A stretch of DNA of 57,022 nucleotides, taken from positions 1-57,022 of the forward strand of contig JACVCH010000012.1 of assembly GCA_016742175.1 (NCBI GenBank), given 5' to 3'. A program made the position numbers and the translations under genes. Under the pieces are notes generated by a model. That model ran no database searches. It saw only the letters and a program-made list of their open reading frames with translations, and had not been told where the DNA came from. The first letter of the stretch is position 1. The number at the start of each line of letters is the position of its first letter. Of this stretch, positions 7,239-15,911 are shown one piece after another. The DNA comes from Rhizobiaceae bacterium. Its GTDB lineage: Bacteria; Pseudomonadota; Alphaproteobacteria; Rhizobiales; Rhizobiaceae.

Positions 7239-9359
7239 TTGGCCAAAGCGACCGAGAAGACGAGCAAGGCTGCGAAGGACGACGCAAAGCCGGCAGCGAA
7301 GAAGCCTGCCGCCAAGAAGGCGCCGGCGGCCAAGGCTGCGACAGCCGAAAAGCCTGCGTCCGCGAAGGCCAGCCCGACCGCCAAGCCGAAATCGGCACCG
7401 GCCAAGACAGCCGCCAAGAAGCCGGTGGCAACCGCCGCTGCCGCACCCGTCGACGCACCGGCGAAGACCGCTGCCGCCAAGGTTTCCACACCGAAGACCA
7501 CGGCAAAGCCGGCCGCCACCAAACCGGCCGCGAAGAAGCCTGCGGCCAAGGCCGCAAAGCCCGCTGCGGAAAAGGCAGCGGAAGCGCCGGCGGCTTCGAA
7601 GACCAAGGCGCCCGTCGCCAAGCCCAAGGCCGCCGCCACGGCGCCGAAGGCTGAGCCTGCCGCGACCCCGGCAGCGGCCAAGCCGTCGGCGGCCAAGGCC
7701 GACAAGCCCTGGATCGCCAACTATCCGAACGGCGTTCCGGCCGAAATCGCGCCGCTCGAATATCAGTCGCTCGGCGATCTGATGGTCGAGTCCTGCCGCA
7801 AATACGGCTCGAAGCCCGCCTTCACCTGCATGGGCAAGTCGATCATCTTCACCGAACTCGAAAAGCAGTCGGCCGCCTTCGCCGCCTATCTGCAGGGCAA
7901 GGGCCTGTCGAAGGGTGCGCGCGTCGCGATCATGATGCCGAACGTGCTGCAGTACCCAATCGCGATGATGGCGGTGCTGCGGGCCGGCTACACGGTCGTC
8001 AACGTCAACCCGCTCTACACACCGCGCGAACTCGAGCACCAGCTCAACGATTCGGGCGCCGAAGCGATCGTCATCCTCGAGAACTTCGCGGCGACGCTGC
8101 AGCAGGTCATCGGCCGCACCAAGGTGAAGCACGTCGTCGTCGCCGCGATGGGAGACCGGCTCGGGCTCAAGGGCATCGTCGTCAACCTCGTCGTGCGCCG
8201 CGTCAAGAAGATGGTGCCGAACTGGTCGCTGCCGGGCCATGTCGCCTTCAACGACGCGCTGAAGGAAGGCGCCAAGAAGACGTTCCGCAAGATCGACGTC
8301 GGCCAGGACGACGTCGCCTTCCTGCAATATACGGGCGGGACGACGGGCGTTTCGAAGGGCGCGACGCTGCTTCACCGCAACGTCCTCGCCAATGTCGCGC
8401 AGAACGCGCTGTGGGTCGAGGCGGCCTATTCGAAGAAGCCGAAGCCGAAGGACGTCGTCTATATCTGCGCGCTGCCGCTCTACCACATCTATGCGCTGAC
8501 GGTGAACGCGCTGATGGGCATGCAGCAGGGCGCGCAGAACATCCTGATCCCCAACCCGCGCGACATTCCGGCCTTCGTCAAGGAACTCCAGAAGACGCCG
8601 TTCCACGTCTTCCCGGGCCTCAACACGCTGTTCAACGCGCTTCTCAACAATGCCGACTTCCAGAAGCTCGACTTCAAGCCGCTGATCCTGACCTTCGGCG
8701 GCGGCATGGCGGTGCAGAAGCCCGTCGCCGACCGTTGGCAGAAGCTCACCGGCATTGTCATTGCCGAAGGCTACGGCCTCTCGGAGACGGCGCCAGTCGC
8801 GACCGCCAACCGCTTCGACGCCGACGAGTTCTCGGGCACGATCGGCATGCCGATCCCGTCGACCGAAATCGTCATCCGCGACGAGGACGGCAAGGACGTG
8901 AAGTTCGGCGAAGTCGGCGAAATCTGCATTCGCGGGCCGCAGGTCATGGCCGGCTACTGGAACCGGCCGGACGAGACCAAGAAGGTCATGACCGACGACG
9001 GCTTCTTCAAGTCCGGTGACATGGGCTTCATCGACGCGCGCGGCTACGTCAAGATCGTCGACCGCAAGAAGGACATGATCCTCGTCTCCGGCTTCAACGT
9101 CTATCCGAACGAGCTCGAAGAGGTCGTCGCCGAGCATCCGGGCGTCCTCGAAGTCGCCGCCGTCGGCGTGCCGGACGAGCATTCGGGCGAAGTGCCGAAG
9201 CTTTTCGTCGTGAAGAAGGACGAGAAGCTGACCGAGCAGGAAATCATCGATTTCACGCGCGACAAGCTGACCGGCTACAAACGCCCGCGCCACGTGGAAT
9301 TCCGCAAGGAACTGCCGAAGACGAATGTCGGGAAGATCCTGCGGCGCGAGCTGCGGTAG
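7239..9359 (+). CDS. fadD: Long-chain acyl-CoA ligase with Ala/Lys/Pro-rich N-terminal tail
   Basis: A 706-residue protein. Residues from about 155 to the end are a full AMP-forming acyl-CoA synthetase: the ATP-binding motif YTGGTTGVSKGA (about residue 363), GYGLSETAPV, the gate/hinge region DRKKDMILVSGFNVYP and the terminal catalytic Lys in KTNVGKILRRELR. It would activate fatty or aromatic acids to CoA thioesters. Residues 1-153 are low-complexity, repeating AAKKPAAKK- and AKPAA-type units like histone H1 or AlgP tails, and are absent from ordinary FadD (about 560 residues). The TTG at 7239 is preferred over an in-frame ATG at 7212 because GAGGGAGGA sits 5-13 bases before it. Confidence 0.88.
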   Translation: MAKATEKTSKAAKDDAKPAAKKPAAKKAPAAKAATAEKPASAKASPTAKPKSAPAKTAAKKPVATAAAAPVDAPAKTAAAKVSTPKTTAKPAATKPAAKKPAAKAAKPAAEKAAEAPAASKTKAPVAKPKAAATAPKAEPAATPAAAKPSAAKADKPWIANYPNGVPAEIAPLEYQSLGDLMVESCRKYGSKPAFTCMGKSIIFTELEKQSAAFAAYLQGKGLSKGARVAIMMPNVLQYPIAMMAVLRAGYTVVNVNPLYTPRELEHQLNDSGAEAIVILENFAATLQQVIGRTKVKHVVVAAMGDRLGLKGIVVNLVVRRVKKMVPNWSLPGHVAFNDALKEGAKKTFRKIDVGQDDVAFLQYTGGTTGVSKGATLLHRNVLANVAQNALWVEAAYSKKPKPKDVVYICALPLYHIYALTVNALMGMQQGAQNILIPNPRDIPAFVKELQKTPFHVFPGLNTLFNALLNNADFQKLDFKPLILTFGGGMAVQKPVADRWQKLTGIVIAEGYGLSETAPVATANRFDADEFSGTIGMPIPSTEIVIRDEDGKDVKFGEVGEICIRGPQVMAGYWNRPDETKKVMTDDGFFKSGDMGFIDARGYVKIVDRKKDMILVSGFNVYPNELEEVVAEHPGVLEVAAVGVPDEHSGEVPKLFVVKKDEKLTEQEIIDFTRDKLTGYKRPRHVEFRKELPKTNVGKILRRELR

Positions 9360-9390
9360 AAGAGCATTTGATGGGACAGCGCTTTGCGGC

Positions 9391-9502
9391 GCCCCCCTCT
9401 GTCCTGCCGGACATCTCCCCCGCGAGGGGGGAGATTAAGCACGGCGAGGACGAGACCGATCTCCCCCCTCGCGGGGGAGATGGGCGGCAGCCCAGAGGGG
9501 GG
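9391..9502. repeat. Palindromic intergenic repeat (family A)
   Basis: A long imperfect inverted repeat after the acyl-CoA ligase stop. The left part reads CCCCTCTGTCCTGCCGGACA followed by CTCCCCCGCGAGGGGGGAG, and the right part repeats this in reverse complement. Each side contains its own small G/C hairpin. Closely related copies occur at 19675-19785 and 24482-24600. It may act as a terminator or mRNA stabiliser between the convergent ligase and HAD genes; no coding capacity is evident. Confidence 0.85.
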
Positions 9503-9519
9503 CGCGACGGATCGCGGCC

Positions 9520-10224
9520 TTACCGGCCGTTCAAATACTCCGGCAACTCCGCAATCGACCCAAGCACCACATGCGCCAGCGGCTCCAGCGTCGCGCGGGT
9601 GCCGGTTCCGCTGAGGACGGCGACGCGCAGGCCGGCGCCGGCCGCCCTGCCCGTTTCCATGTCGTGATTGTTGTCGCCGACCATCGCGATTTCGGACGGT
9701 TTCAGGCCGGCCATGTCGGCGAAGGCGATGATGACGTCGGGGGCGGGCTTGGGATTGGCGACGGCGTCGTAGCCGAAGCAGGCATCGAAGAGCTGCGAGA
9801 CGCCGAGCGTCGCCAGCGTGCGCTCCGCGCCACGGGTGGAATCGTTGGTCGCCACGGCGAGGCGGAAGCCGCGCCCGTGCAGCGCCGATAGCGCATCGAT
9901 GATGCCGGGCAGTGCGACGGCGCGGGCAGCGCCTTCGACAGCGGTCACGGTGTCGAAATGGGCGACGCGCTCGCGCCGTTCCGCCGCGCTCGACAGCGGA
10001 TACCAGCAATCGACGATCTCGGCATTGGTGCCGGCCGCGAACACGGAATCGGCCCGGAACTTCCCTGCCTGATAGTCGTAGCCGGCGCGCCCCATCAGGA
10101 CGTTCGCCTCAGCGCGGTCGCCGCCTGCGGCTTCCAGCGCCAGATGGTCGCCGACCGCGAACCAGGTCGCGTTGAAATCGACCAGCGTGCCGTCCTTGTC
10201 GAACAGGATCGCCTTGATCGCCAT
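9520..10224 (-). CDS. HAD-family hydrolase (phosphoglycolate phosphatase-like)
   Basis: A 234-residue haloacid-dehalogenase-type phosphatase. Motif I is FDKDGTLVD with the nucleophile and acid Asp (residues 8-16), motif II is VATND, motif III Lys lies in NPKPAPD and motif IV is MVGDNNHDM. Size and motifs fit the Gph/PGP-like subgroup that hydrolyses small phosphate esters. The ATG overlaps the stop of pgi by one base (TGATG), so it is translationally coupled to pgi. That suggests repair or turnover of a sugar-phosphate by-product, which is inference. The C-terminal end abuts the family A repeat. Confidence 0.92.
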   Translation of the reverse strand: MAIKAILFDKDGTLVDFNATWFAVGDHLALEAAGGDRAEANVLMGRAGYDYQAGKFRADSVFAAGTNAEIVDCWYPLSSAAERRERVAHFDTVTAVEGAARAVALPGIIDALSALHGRGFRLAVATNDSTRGAERTLATLGVSQLFDACFGYDAVANPKPAPDVIIAFADMAGLKPSEIAMVGDNNHDMETGRAAGAGLRVAVLSGTGTRATLEPLAHVVLGSIAELPEYLNGR

Positions 10225-11846
10225 CAGGCGTCGCCGCGCAGCGCATGGATGCGGGCGACGAGCCCGGCCGTCGACCCGTCGCGGCAGGCCGTCCCTTCCT
10301 TGCCCTCGACGATGGGCAGAAGGCCGGTCGCGAGTTCCTTGCCGAGCTCGACGCCCCATTGGTCGAAGGCGTTGATCCCGAAAAGCTGCGCCTCGACGAA
10401 GACGCGGTGTTCGTAGAGCGCGATCAGCCGGCCGAGCGTGAAGGGGTCGAGGGTACGGTAGAGGATCGTCAACGACGGCCGGTTGCCGGAGAAGACCCGA
10501 TGCGGCGCGATCTTCTCGACCTCGGCGGCGTCCATGCCCTTGGCGAGCATCTGCGCCCGCGCTTCCTCCAGCGTCCGGCCCTTCATCAGCGCTTCCGACT
10601 GCGCGAGGCAATTGGCGAGGAGCAGATCGTGCTGGTGCTTCAGTTCCGGCTCGTGCCCTTCGGCCGCGACGAGGAATTCGACCGGGACAACATCCGTGCC
10701 CTGGTGGAGAAGCTGGAAGAAAGCGTGCTGGCCGTTGGTGCCTGGCTCGCCCCAGACGACCGGGCCGGTGGGCGTCGCGACCGGCTCGCCGTCGACCGTG
10801 ACGCCCTTGCCGTTCGATTCCATGTCGAGTTGCTGCAGATAGGCCGGCAGGCGCGCGAGGCGCTGGTCGTAAGGGATGATCGCGCGCGAGGGGAAGCGGC
10901 AGGCGACGCGGTGGAACCAGCCGATCAGGCCGAGCATGACCGGCAGGTTCTGCGCCAGAGGCGCTTCCGCCAAATGACGGTCGATGGAATGCGCCCCGGC
11001 GAGCAAACTGCGGAAATTTTCGGGACCGATGGCGAGCATGATGGGGAGGCCGATCGCCGACCAGAGCGAATAGCGCCCGCCGACCCAGTCCCAGAAGCCG
11101 AAGATGCGGTCTTCGCGAATGCCGAACGCGCCGACCTTGTCGAGCGCGGTCGAGACGGCGGCGAAGTGGTCGGCGACGGCCGCCTCCCCCAGCGCGTCGG
11201 CGATCCAACGTTTGGCGGTTTGCGCATTCGTCATCGTTTCGATGGTGGTGAAGGTCTTCGAGGCGACGATGAAGAAGGTCGTCGCCGGATCGAGCCCCTG
11301 CAGCGTGTCGGCGATGTGGGCGCCGTCGACATTGGAGACGAAGTGAAGCCGCGGGCCGTCGTGATAGGGCGCGAGCGCCAGCGTCGCCATGGCCGGGCCG
11401 AGATCGGAGCCGCCGATGCCGATATTGACGACGTCCTTGATGGGTCCGCCGCGCAATTCGTCCGCGAAGGCGGCCATCTGGTCCAGCACGCGGTGGATGC
11501 CTGGGACCACATCCTCGCCGTCGACGAGCAGCGAGGCCTCGCGCGGCAGGCGCAGCGCGGTATGGAGGACGGCGCGTCCCTCGGTGATGTTGATCGGCCG
11601 GCCGGAGAGCATGGCGTCGCGCTTGGCCGCAAGATTTGCCGCCTCGGCAAGCGCGACCAGAAGGTCGATCGTCTCAGCGTCCACCGCGCATTTGGAATAG
11701 TCCAGAAGAAGGTCGTCCAACGTCAGCGAGAACGTCTCGAACCGGCCGGGATCAGCGGCGAAAAGGGCGCGCATGTCGACCGGCGCGCGGGTCGCCTGAT
11801 GTGCGATGATCTCGGTACGGGCGGCTTCAAGCGTGGGGTTTTGCAA
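10224..11846 (-). CDS. pgi: Glucose-6-phosphate isomerase
   Basis: A 540-residue phosphoglucose isomerase interconverting glucose 6-phosphate and fructose 6-phosphate in the cytosol. The family features are all present: [11 protein letters not shown] in the N-terminal sugar-phosphate binding domain, the phosphate-binding [10 protein letters not shown], the signature region [14 protein letters not shown], and GVELGKEL in the C-terminal signature. Length is normal. It shares a 198-base divergent control region with the MocR regulator gene and is followed immediately by the HAD phosphatase gene. Confidence 0.97.
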   Translation of the reverse strand: MQNPTLEAARTEIIAHQATRAPVDMRALFAADPGRFETFSLTLDDLLLDYSKCAVDAETIDLLVALAEAANLAAKRDAMLSGRPINITEGRAVLHTALRLPREASLLVDGEDVVPGIHRVLDQMAAFADELRGGPIKDVVNIGIGGSDLGPAMATLALAPYHDGPRLHFVSNVDGAHIADTLQGLDPATTFFIVASKTFTTIETMTNAQTAKRWIADALGEAAVADHFAAVSTALDKVGAFGIREDRIFGFWDWVGGRYSLWSAIGLPIMLAIGPENFRSLLAGAHSIDRHLAEAPLAQNLPVMLGLIGWFHRVACRFPSRAIIPYDQRLARLPAYLQQLDMESNGKGVTVDGEPVATPTGPVVWGEPGTNGQHAFFQLLHQGTDVVPVEFLVAAEGHEPELKHQHDLLLANCLAQSEALMKGRTLEEARAQMLAKGMDAAEVEKIAPHRVFSGNRPSLTILYRTLDPFTLGRLIALYEHRVFVEAQLFGINAFDQWGVELGKELATGLLPIVEGKEGTACRDGSTAGLVARIHALRGDA

Positions 11847-11980
11847 GCGGGGAACCTTCAGGCTGACAGGGTCGCGAAGGTTAATCAGCGCCCGCCTGCG
11901 AGCGCAAGGGTAGCCCTTGCGTCAAGGACCAATCACTTTTGCACACTGGATGGATCAATAAATATCATTGGCGCAACCAA

Positions 11981-12008
11981 TTGGACCAGACTTGATCCGG
12001 TTGGACCA
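11981..12008 (+). promoter_or_regulatory. Tandem TTGGACCA operator-like direct repeats
   Basis: Two identical TTGGACCA octamers start at 11981 and 12001, exactly 20 bases (about two helical turns) apart and in the same orientation. They lie 37-64 bases upstream of the MocR gene start. A partial copy, AAGGACCAAT, starts at 11924. MocR/PdxR/TauR regulators are known to bind direct repeats of this kind in their own promoters, so autoregulation is likely. That these are the true sites is inferred from position and repetition. Confidence 0.55.
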
Positions 12009-12044
12009 CAGGCATAGGCTGGTTCGCATGTGAAGGATATCGCC

Positions 12045-13538
12045 ATGGCTGCTCGCACTGATCCCGCAATCTGGTCCGGACTGTTCCGCATCTCGCCCGA
12101 ATCGGGCCAGACGCTGCAGGCGCAAATCCGCCAGGCGATCGTCGCCGCCATTCTCGACCGCCAGATCGCGGCCTCGATGCCCCTGCCCTCCTGCCGGGTG
12201 CTGGCGGAGAAGCTGGGCGTGGCGCGCGGCACCGTGGTCCTCGCCTTCCAGCAGCTCGTCGACCAGGGCTTCCTGATCGCCAAGGAGCGGCGGGGTCATT
12301 TCGTCAATCCGGAAATGCTGACCATGCCGGCGCGCGCGCCCGGCGCGATCCGCAAGAGCGATCCGACGCTCGACTGGAAGAGCCGGCGCAAGGTCGCCGC
12401 CTCCGAAATGCCCGAGCCGTCGAAGCAGGAAAACTGGATCAGGGCCTCCTACCCCTTCGTCTACGGGCAGTTCGATCCGGGCCTGTTCCCGACCGCCGAA
12501 TGGCGCGAGTGCAACCGCATGGCGCTGGCGGTGCTCGAAATCCGCAACTGGGCGTCGGACATGGTCGACCGGGACGACCCGCTTTTGATCGAGCAAATCC
12601 AGGCGCGGCTCCTGCCCCGGCGCGGCATCTTCGCCAATCCGGACGAGATCATCGTCACGCTCGGCGCGCAGCATGCGCTCTACATGCTGGCGACGCTGCT
12701 GATGGGCCGCGGCACCAAGGTCGCGATGGAGAATCCCGGCTATCCGGATGCACGCTCGATCTTCCGGCTCTCCGGCGCCGATGTCGTGCCGGTGTCGGTC
12801 GACCGCGAAGGCATCGACCCCGACGCCATCCCCGACGATTGCGGCTTCGCTTTCGTGACGCCGAGCCATCAGTGCCCGACAATGGTGTCGCTGTCCGAGG
12901 AGCGGCGGCAGAAGCTGATCGCGGACGCGCAGAAGCACGACCGCATCATCATCGAGGACGGCTATGACAGCCAGCTCGTCGACGACGCGCCGCAGCAGGC
13001 GCTGCGCGGGCTCGACCGCTCCGGGCGCGTCATCTATGTCGGCTCGATGTCGAAGACGCTCGCGCCGGGCCTGCGGCTCGGCTACATCGTCGCCTCGGCC
13101 GAGCTGATCGCCGAATTGCGTGCGCTGCGCCGCTTCATGCTACGCCACCCGCCGGCCAACAACCAGCGCGCGGTTGCGCTGTTCCTCTCGCTCGGCCACC
13201 ACGAGGCCCTGGTGCGCCGGCTGTCGACTGCCTTCCAGGAACGGCGCGAGCGGCTGATCGGCGCGGTGTCGTCCTACCTGCCCGAATGGCGGATCACCGA
13301 CACGCCGGGCGGCACCTCGCTCTGGCTCGAAGGCCCGCACGGCACCAGCGGCAAGGCGCTGGCCGAACTCGCCGCCTCGCGCAGCGTGCTGATCGAGCCG
13401 GGCGCGCGCTTCTTCGACCAGCCGGAGAAGAATGGCCGCTTCGTGCGGCTCGGCATCTCGTCGATCGCGCTCCAGCACATCGAGCCCGGCATCCGCGAAC
13501 TTGCGACTGCCGCCGGGCGGCGACCGGCCGCCGCCTGA
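12045..13538 (+). CDS. MocR/PdxR-type regulator (GntR HTH fused to aminotransferase domain)
   Basis: A 497-residue regulator. Residues about 25-95 form a GntR winged helix (LPSCRVLAEKLGVARGTVV). From about residue 120 on is a fold-type I PLP aminotransferase domain, with NPGYPD, the stretch FVTPSHQCPT, and the PLP lysine in YVGSMSKTLAPGLRLGY. In this family the aminotransferase domain senses PLP or an amino compound and does not usually act as an enzyme. ATG 12045 has AAGGAT upstream; a GTG at 12030 is less likely. It precedes an MttB-family gene and matching octamers lie in front of both genes, so it probably regulates that downstream operon. The ligand may be an amine or betaine (inference). 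Confidence 0.9.
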   Translation: MAARTDPAIWSGLFRISPESGQTLQAQIRQAIVAAILDRQIAASMPLPSCRVLAEKLGVARGTVVLAFQQLVDQGFLIAKERRGHFVNPEMLTMPARAPGAIRKSDPTLDWKSRRKVAASEMPEPSKQENWIRASYPFVYGQFDPGLFPTAEWRECNRMALAVLEIRNWASDMVDRDDPLLIEQIQARLLPRRGIFANPDEIIVTLGAQHALYMLATLLMGRGTKVAMENPGYPDARSIFRLSGADVVPVSVDREGIDPDAIPDDCGFAFVTPSHQCPTMVSLSEERRQKLIADAQKHDRIIIEDGYDSQLVDDAPQQALRGLDRSGRVIYVGSMSKTLAPGLRLGYIVASAELIAELRALRRFMLRHPPANNQRAVALFLSLGHHEALVRRLSTAFQERRERLIGAVSSYLPEWRITDTPGGTSLWLEGPHGTSGKALAELAASRSVLIEPGARFFDQPEKNGRFVRLGISSIALQHIEPGIRELATAAGRRPAAA

Positions 13539-13545
13539 GCCGAAA

Positions 13546-13577
13546 TTGGTCCATCGGGCGAAATCCCGGTGGACTAA
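13546..13577 (+). promoter_or_regulatory. TTGGTCCA / TGGACTAA operator-like sites before the MttB-family gene
   Basis: Directly after the MocR stop, TTGGTCCA (13546-13553) is followed by GTGGACTAA (13569-13577). Both resemble the TTGGACCA octamers found upstream of the MocR gene (TGGACCA and TGGTCCA are reverse complements). They lie 60-90 bases before the MttB-family start, where an activator or repressor site would be expected. This is pattern-based inference. Confidence 0.4.
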
Positions 13578-13636
13578 CCGACCGGCATTTTCGGACGCAT
13601 AGTTGAGCCACCAGATCCGCTTGGGTGGAGCGTCAG

Positions 13637-15214
13637 ATGCCGGTCGTTCTCGAAGATCACGAAGCCCAAAGGTCGCGCCGCTCGGGCGGGCGCGAGGCAA
13701 GGCGGGCGATCCGCGCGGCCCCCCTCGCCGAGGATATCCGCCCCGTCCGTGCCGGGCTCGAAGGCGGGCGGTACAAGCCGCTTGACCGCGCCGATCTCGA
13801 CCGCATCCACGAAGCGGTGCTGACCGTCCTGGAGACGGTCGGCTTCGCCAATGCGATCCCGTCCTGCCTCGAGGCGTTGACCCGCGCCGGGGCGATCCAT
13901 GGCCCCGACAAGCGCATCCGGTTCCCGCGCCGGCTGGTGTTCGACACGATCCGCAACGCCGCGCGCGGATTCACGCTGCACGGGCAGGAGCCGCAGCACG
14001 ATCTGGTGCTCCAGGGCACCCGCGTCCATTACGGCACGGCCGGAGCGGCGGTGCATGTCGTCGATGTGGAAAAGCGTGAGTACCGCGAGTCGCTGCTGCA
14101 GGACATCTACGATGCGGCCCGCATCGTCGACCGGATGGACAACATCCATTTCTTCCAGCGACCGATGGTGCCGCGCGACATTCCCGACCCGTTCGAGATG
14201 GATCTGAACACGCTCTATGCCTGCGTGACCGGGACGACCAAGCATGTCGGCACCTCCTTCACCACTGCCGACAATGTGCGCCCGGCGCTCGACATGCTCT
14301 ACGCGATCGCCGGCAGCGAGGAGAAGTTTCGCGCGCGTCCCTTCGTGTCGAACTCCAATTGCTTCGTCGTGCCGCCGATGAAGTTTGCCGAAGACGCCTG
14401 CGGCGTGCTCGAGGAATGCGTCAAGGGCGGCATCCCAATCCTACTGCTTTCGGCCGGACAGGCGGGCGCAACCGCGCCGGCGGCGATTGCCGGCGCGGTC
14501 GTGCAGGCGGTGGCCGAGGTGCTGGCCGGGCTCGTCTATGTCAATGCGCTGAAGCCCGGTCATCCGGCGATCTTCGGCACGTGGCCCTTCGTTTCCGATT
14601 TGCGCACGGGCGCGATGTCTGGCGGCTCGGCCGAGCAAGCACTGCTGACGGCGGCTTGCGCGCAGATGGCGCAATATTACGACCTGCCGGGTGGATCGGC
14701 CGCCGGCATGGCGGATTCCAAGCTGCCGGACATCCAGTCCGGCTTCGAAAAGGGGATTACGGACGTGATGGCGGGTCTCTCCGGGCTCAATCTCGTCTAT
14801 GAGGCCGCCGGCATGCACGCCTCGCTGCTCGGCTTCTGCCTCGAAAGCCTGATCATCGACAACGACATGATCGGCCAGTGCCTGCGCTGCGTGCGCGGCA
14901 TCGACATGTCGGAGGCCGCGCTGTCGATCGACGCAATCAGCGACGTCTGCCTCAACGGGCCAGGCCATTATCTTGGCCATCGGCAGACGCTCGACCTGAT
15001 GCAGCGCGAATATTTCTACCCCGCCATCGCCGACCGGTTCAGCCCCAAGGAATGGGCCGAAAAGGGCAAGCCCGACATTCTCCAGCGCGCCATCGCCGAG
15101 AAGAAACGCGTTCTGGCGACGCACTTCCCGCGCCATGTCTCGCGCGTGCTCGACGACCAGTTGCGTGCGCGGTATCCGGAAATCCGCCTGCCGCGCAGCG
15201 CGATGGGCTACTGA
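13637..15214 (+). CDS. Non-pyrrolysine MttB-superfamily methyltransferase
   Basis: A 525-residue protein of the trimethylamine methyltransferase (MttB, COG5598) superfamily. Recognisable parts are LDRIHEAVLTVLETVGF near the N-terminus, the PMVPRDIPDP segment, GQAGATAPAAIAGAVVQ and GGSAAGMADSKLPD. The frame is unbroken with no in-frame amber codon, so it is the non-pyrrolysine type. Some members of that type demethylate quaternary amines such as glycine betaine or proline betaine and pass the methyl group to a corrinoid protein. No corrinoid protein gene is visible nearby. ATG 13637 has GGTGGAG upstream; a GTG at 13625 is the alternative. It follows its probable MocR regulator. Confidence 0.88.
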   Translation: MPVVLEDHEAQRSRRSGGREARRAIRAAPLAEDIRPVRAGLEGGRYKPLDRADLDRIHEAVLTVLETVGFANAIPSCLEALTRAGAIHGPDKRIRFPRRLVFDTIRNAARGFTLHGQEPQHDLVLQGTRVHYGTAGAAVHVVDVEKREYRESLLQDIYDAARIVDRMDNIHFFQRPMVPRDIPDPFEMDLNTLYACVTGTTKHVGTSFTTADNVRPALDMLYAIAGSEEKFRARPFVSNSNCFVVPPMKFAEDACGVLEECVKGGIPILLLSAGQAGATAPAAIAGAVVQAVAEVLAGLVYVNALKPGHPAIFGTWPFVSDLRTGAMSGGSAEQALLTAACAQMAQYYDLPGGSAAGMADSKLPDIQSGFEKGITDVMAGLSGLNLVYEAAGMHASLLGFCLESLIIDNDMIGQCLRCVRGIDMSEAALSIDAISDVCLNGPGHYLGHRQTLDLMQREYFYPAIADRFSPKEWAEKGKPDILQRAIAEKKRVLATHFPRHVSRVLDDQLRARYPEIRLPRSAMGY

Positions 15215-15287
15215 CCTTGGTGTAATGGACAAGATGACGGCGCTGGGCTAGGCGTTGGCAAGACCAACCGAGGGAGGGATTTCTGCA

Positions 15288-15749
15288 ATGGCGATGATCA
15301 TCGAGGGCGAGGAGAAGATCGAAGCGCCTGTGCAGACGGTCTGGGAAGCGCTCAACGATCCCGAAATCCTGCGCGAATGCATTCCCGGCTGCGAGAGCCT
15401 CGACAAGAAATCCGACACCGAGATGGCCGCGATCGTCTCGCTCAAGATCGGCCCGATCAAGGCGCGTTTCAACGGCGAAGTGCAGCTCGTCAACCTCAAT
15501 CCGCCGCATTCCTACACGATCCAGGGCGAAGGCAAGGGCGGCATCGCCGGCTTCGCCAAGGGCGGCGCGGACGTGTCGCTGAAGGAAGACGGCGACGCCA
15601 CAATCCTGACCTATGCCGCCAAGGCCGATGTCGGCGGCAAGATGGCCCAGCTCGGCTCGCGCCTGATCACCTCGACCTCGAAGAAGCTGGCGGGCGAGTT
15701 CTTCTCGAATTTCAACGCGAAGGTGAGTGGCAGCCGGGCGGAGGCGTGA
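15288..15749 (+). CDS. CoxG-like SRPBCC-family protein
   Basis: A 153-residue protein matching the CO dehydrogenase subunit G (CoxG) family of START/SRPBCC lipid-binding folds: IEAPVQTVWEALNDPEIL, CIPGCESL, KIGPIKARFNGEV and the C-terminal SRLITSTSKKLAGEFFSNF. In the cox system CoxG helps recruit the molybdenum hydroxylase to the membrane, but isolated homologues are widespread and not CO-specific. No coxMSL genes are present. GGGAGGG lies upstream of the ATG. It is 73 bases after the MttB-family gene and may be co-transcribed. Confidence 0.88.
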   Translation: MAMIIEGEEKIEAPVQTVWEALNDPEILRECIPGCESLDKKSDTEMAAIVSLKIGPIKARFNGEVQLVNLNPPHSYTIQGEGKGGIAGFAKGGADVSLKEDGDATILTYAAKADVGGKMAQLGSRLITSTSKKLAGEFFSNFNAKVSGSRAEA

Positions 15750-15769
15750 GCGTTCGCGACACCTGAAAG

Positions 15770-15903
15770 ACGGGCGTCATCCCGGCCGAAGTCCGAGCAT
15801 AGCGAGGCGAGAGCCGGAAGCCATTCCGTGACCTTCGACGGCACGGAATGGATCCCGGATACGCGCCTGTCGCTTCGCGCCATGCGCGTTCCGGGATGAC
15901 GCC
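15770..15903. repeat. Palindromic intergenic repeat (family C)
   Basis: A long inverted repeat between convergent genes. The outer arms are CGTCATCCCGG and its counterpart TTCCGGGATGACG, and an inner palindrome is formed by GCCATTCCGTGACC and CACGGAATGGATCC. The related element at 31407-31533 has the same outer and inner arms. Such mobile palindromes are common between rhizobial genes. Confidence 0.8.
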
Positions 15904-15911
15904 GGACCTAC

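Noticed and set aside
7173-9293. Long minus-strand frame of 706 residues opposite the acyl-CoA ligase
   Set aside because: A shadow of the ligase; rich in Arg, Asp and His with no family features and no ribosome site.
13637-15214. Possible pyrrolysine (amber) methyltransferase
   Set aside because: The frame is continuous with no in-frame TAG, and the superfamily has many non-pyrrolysine members.
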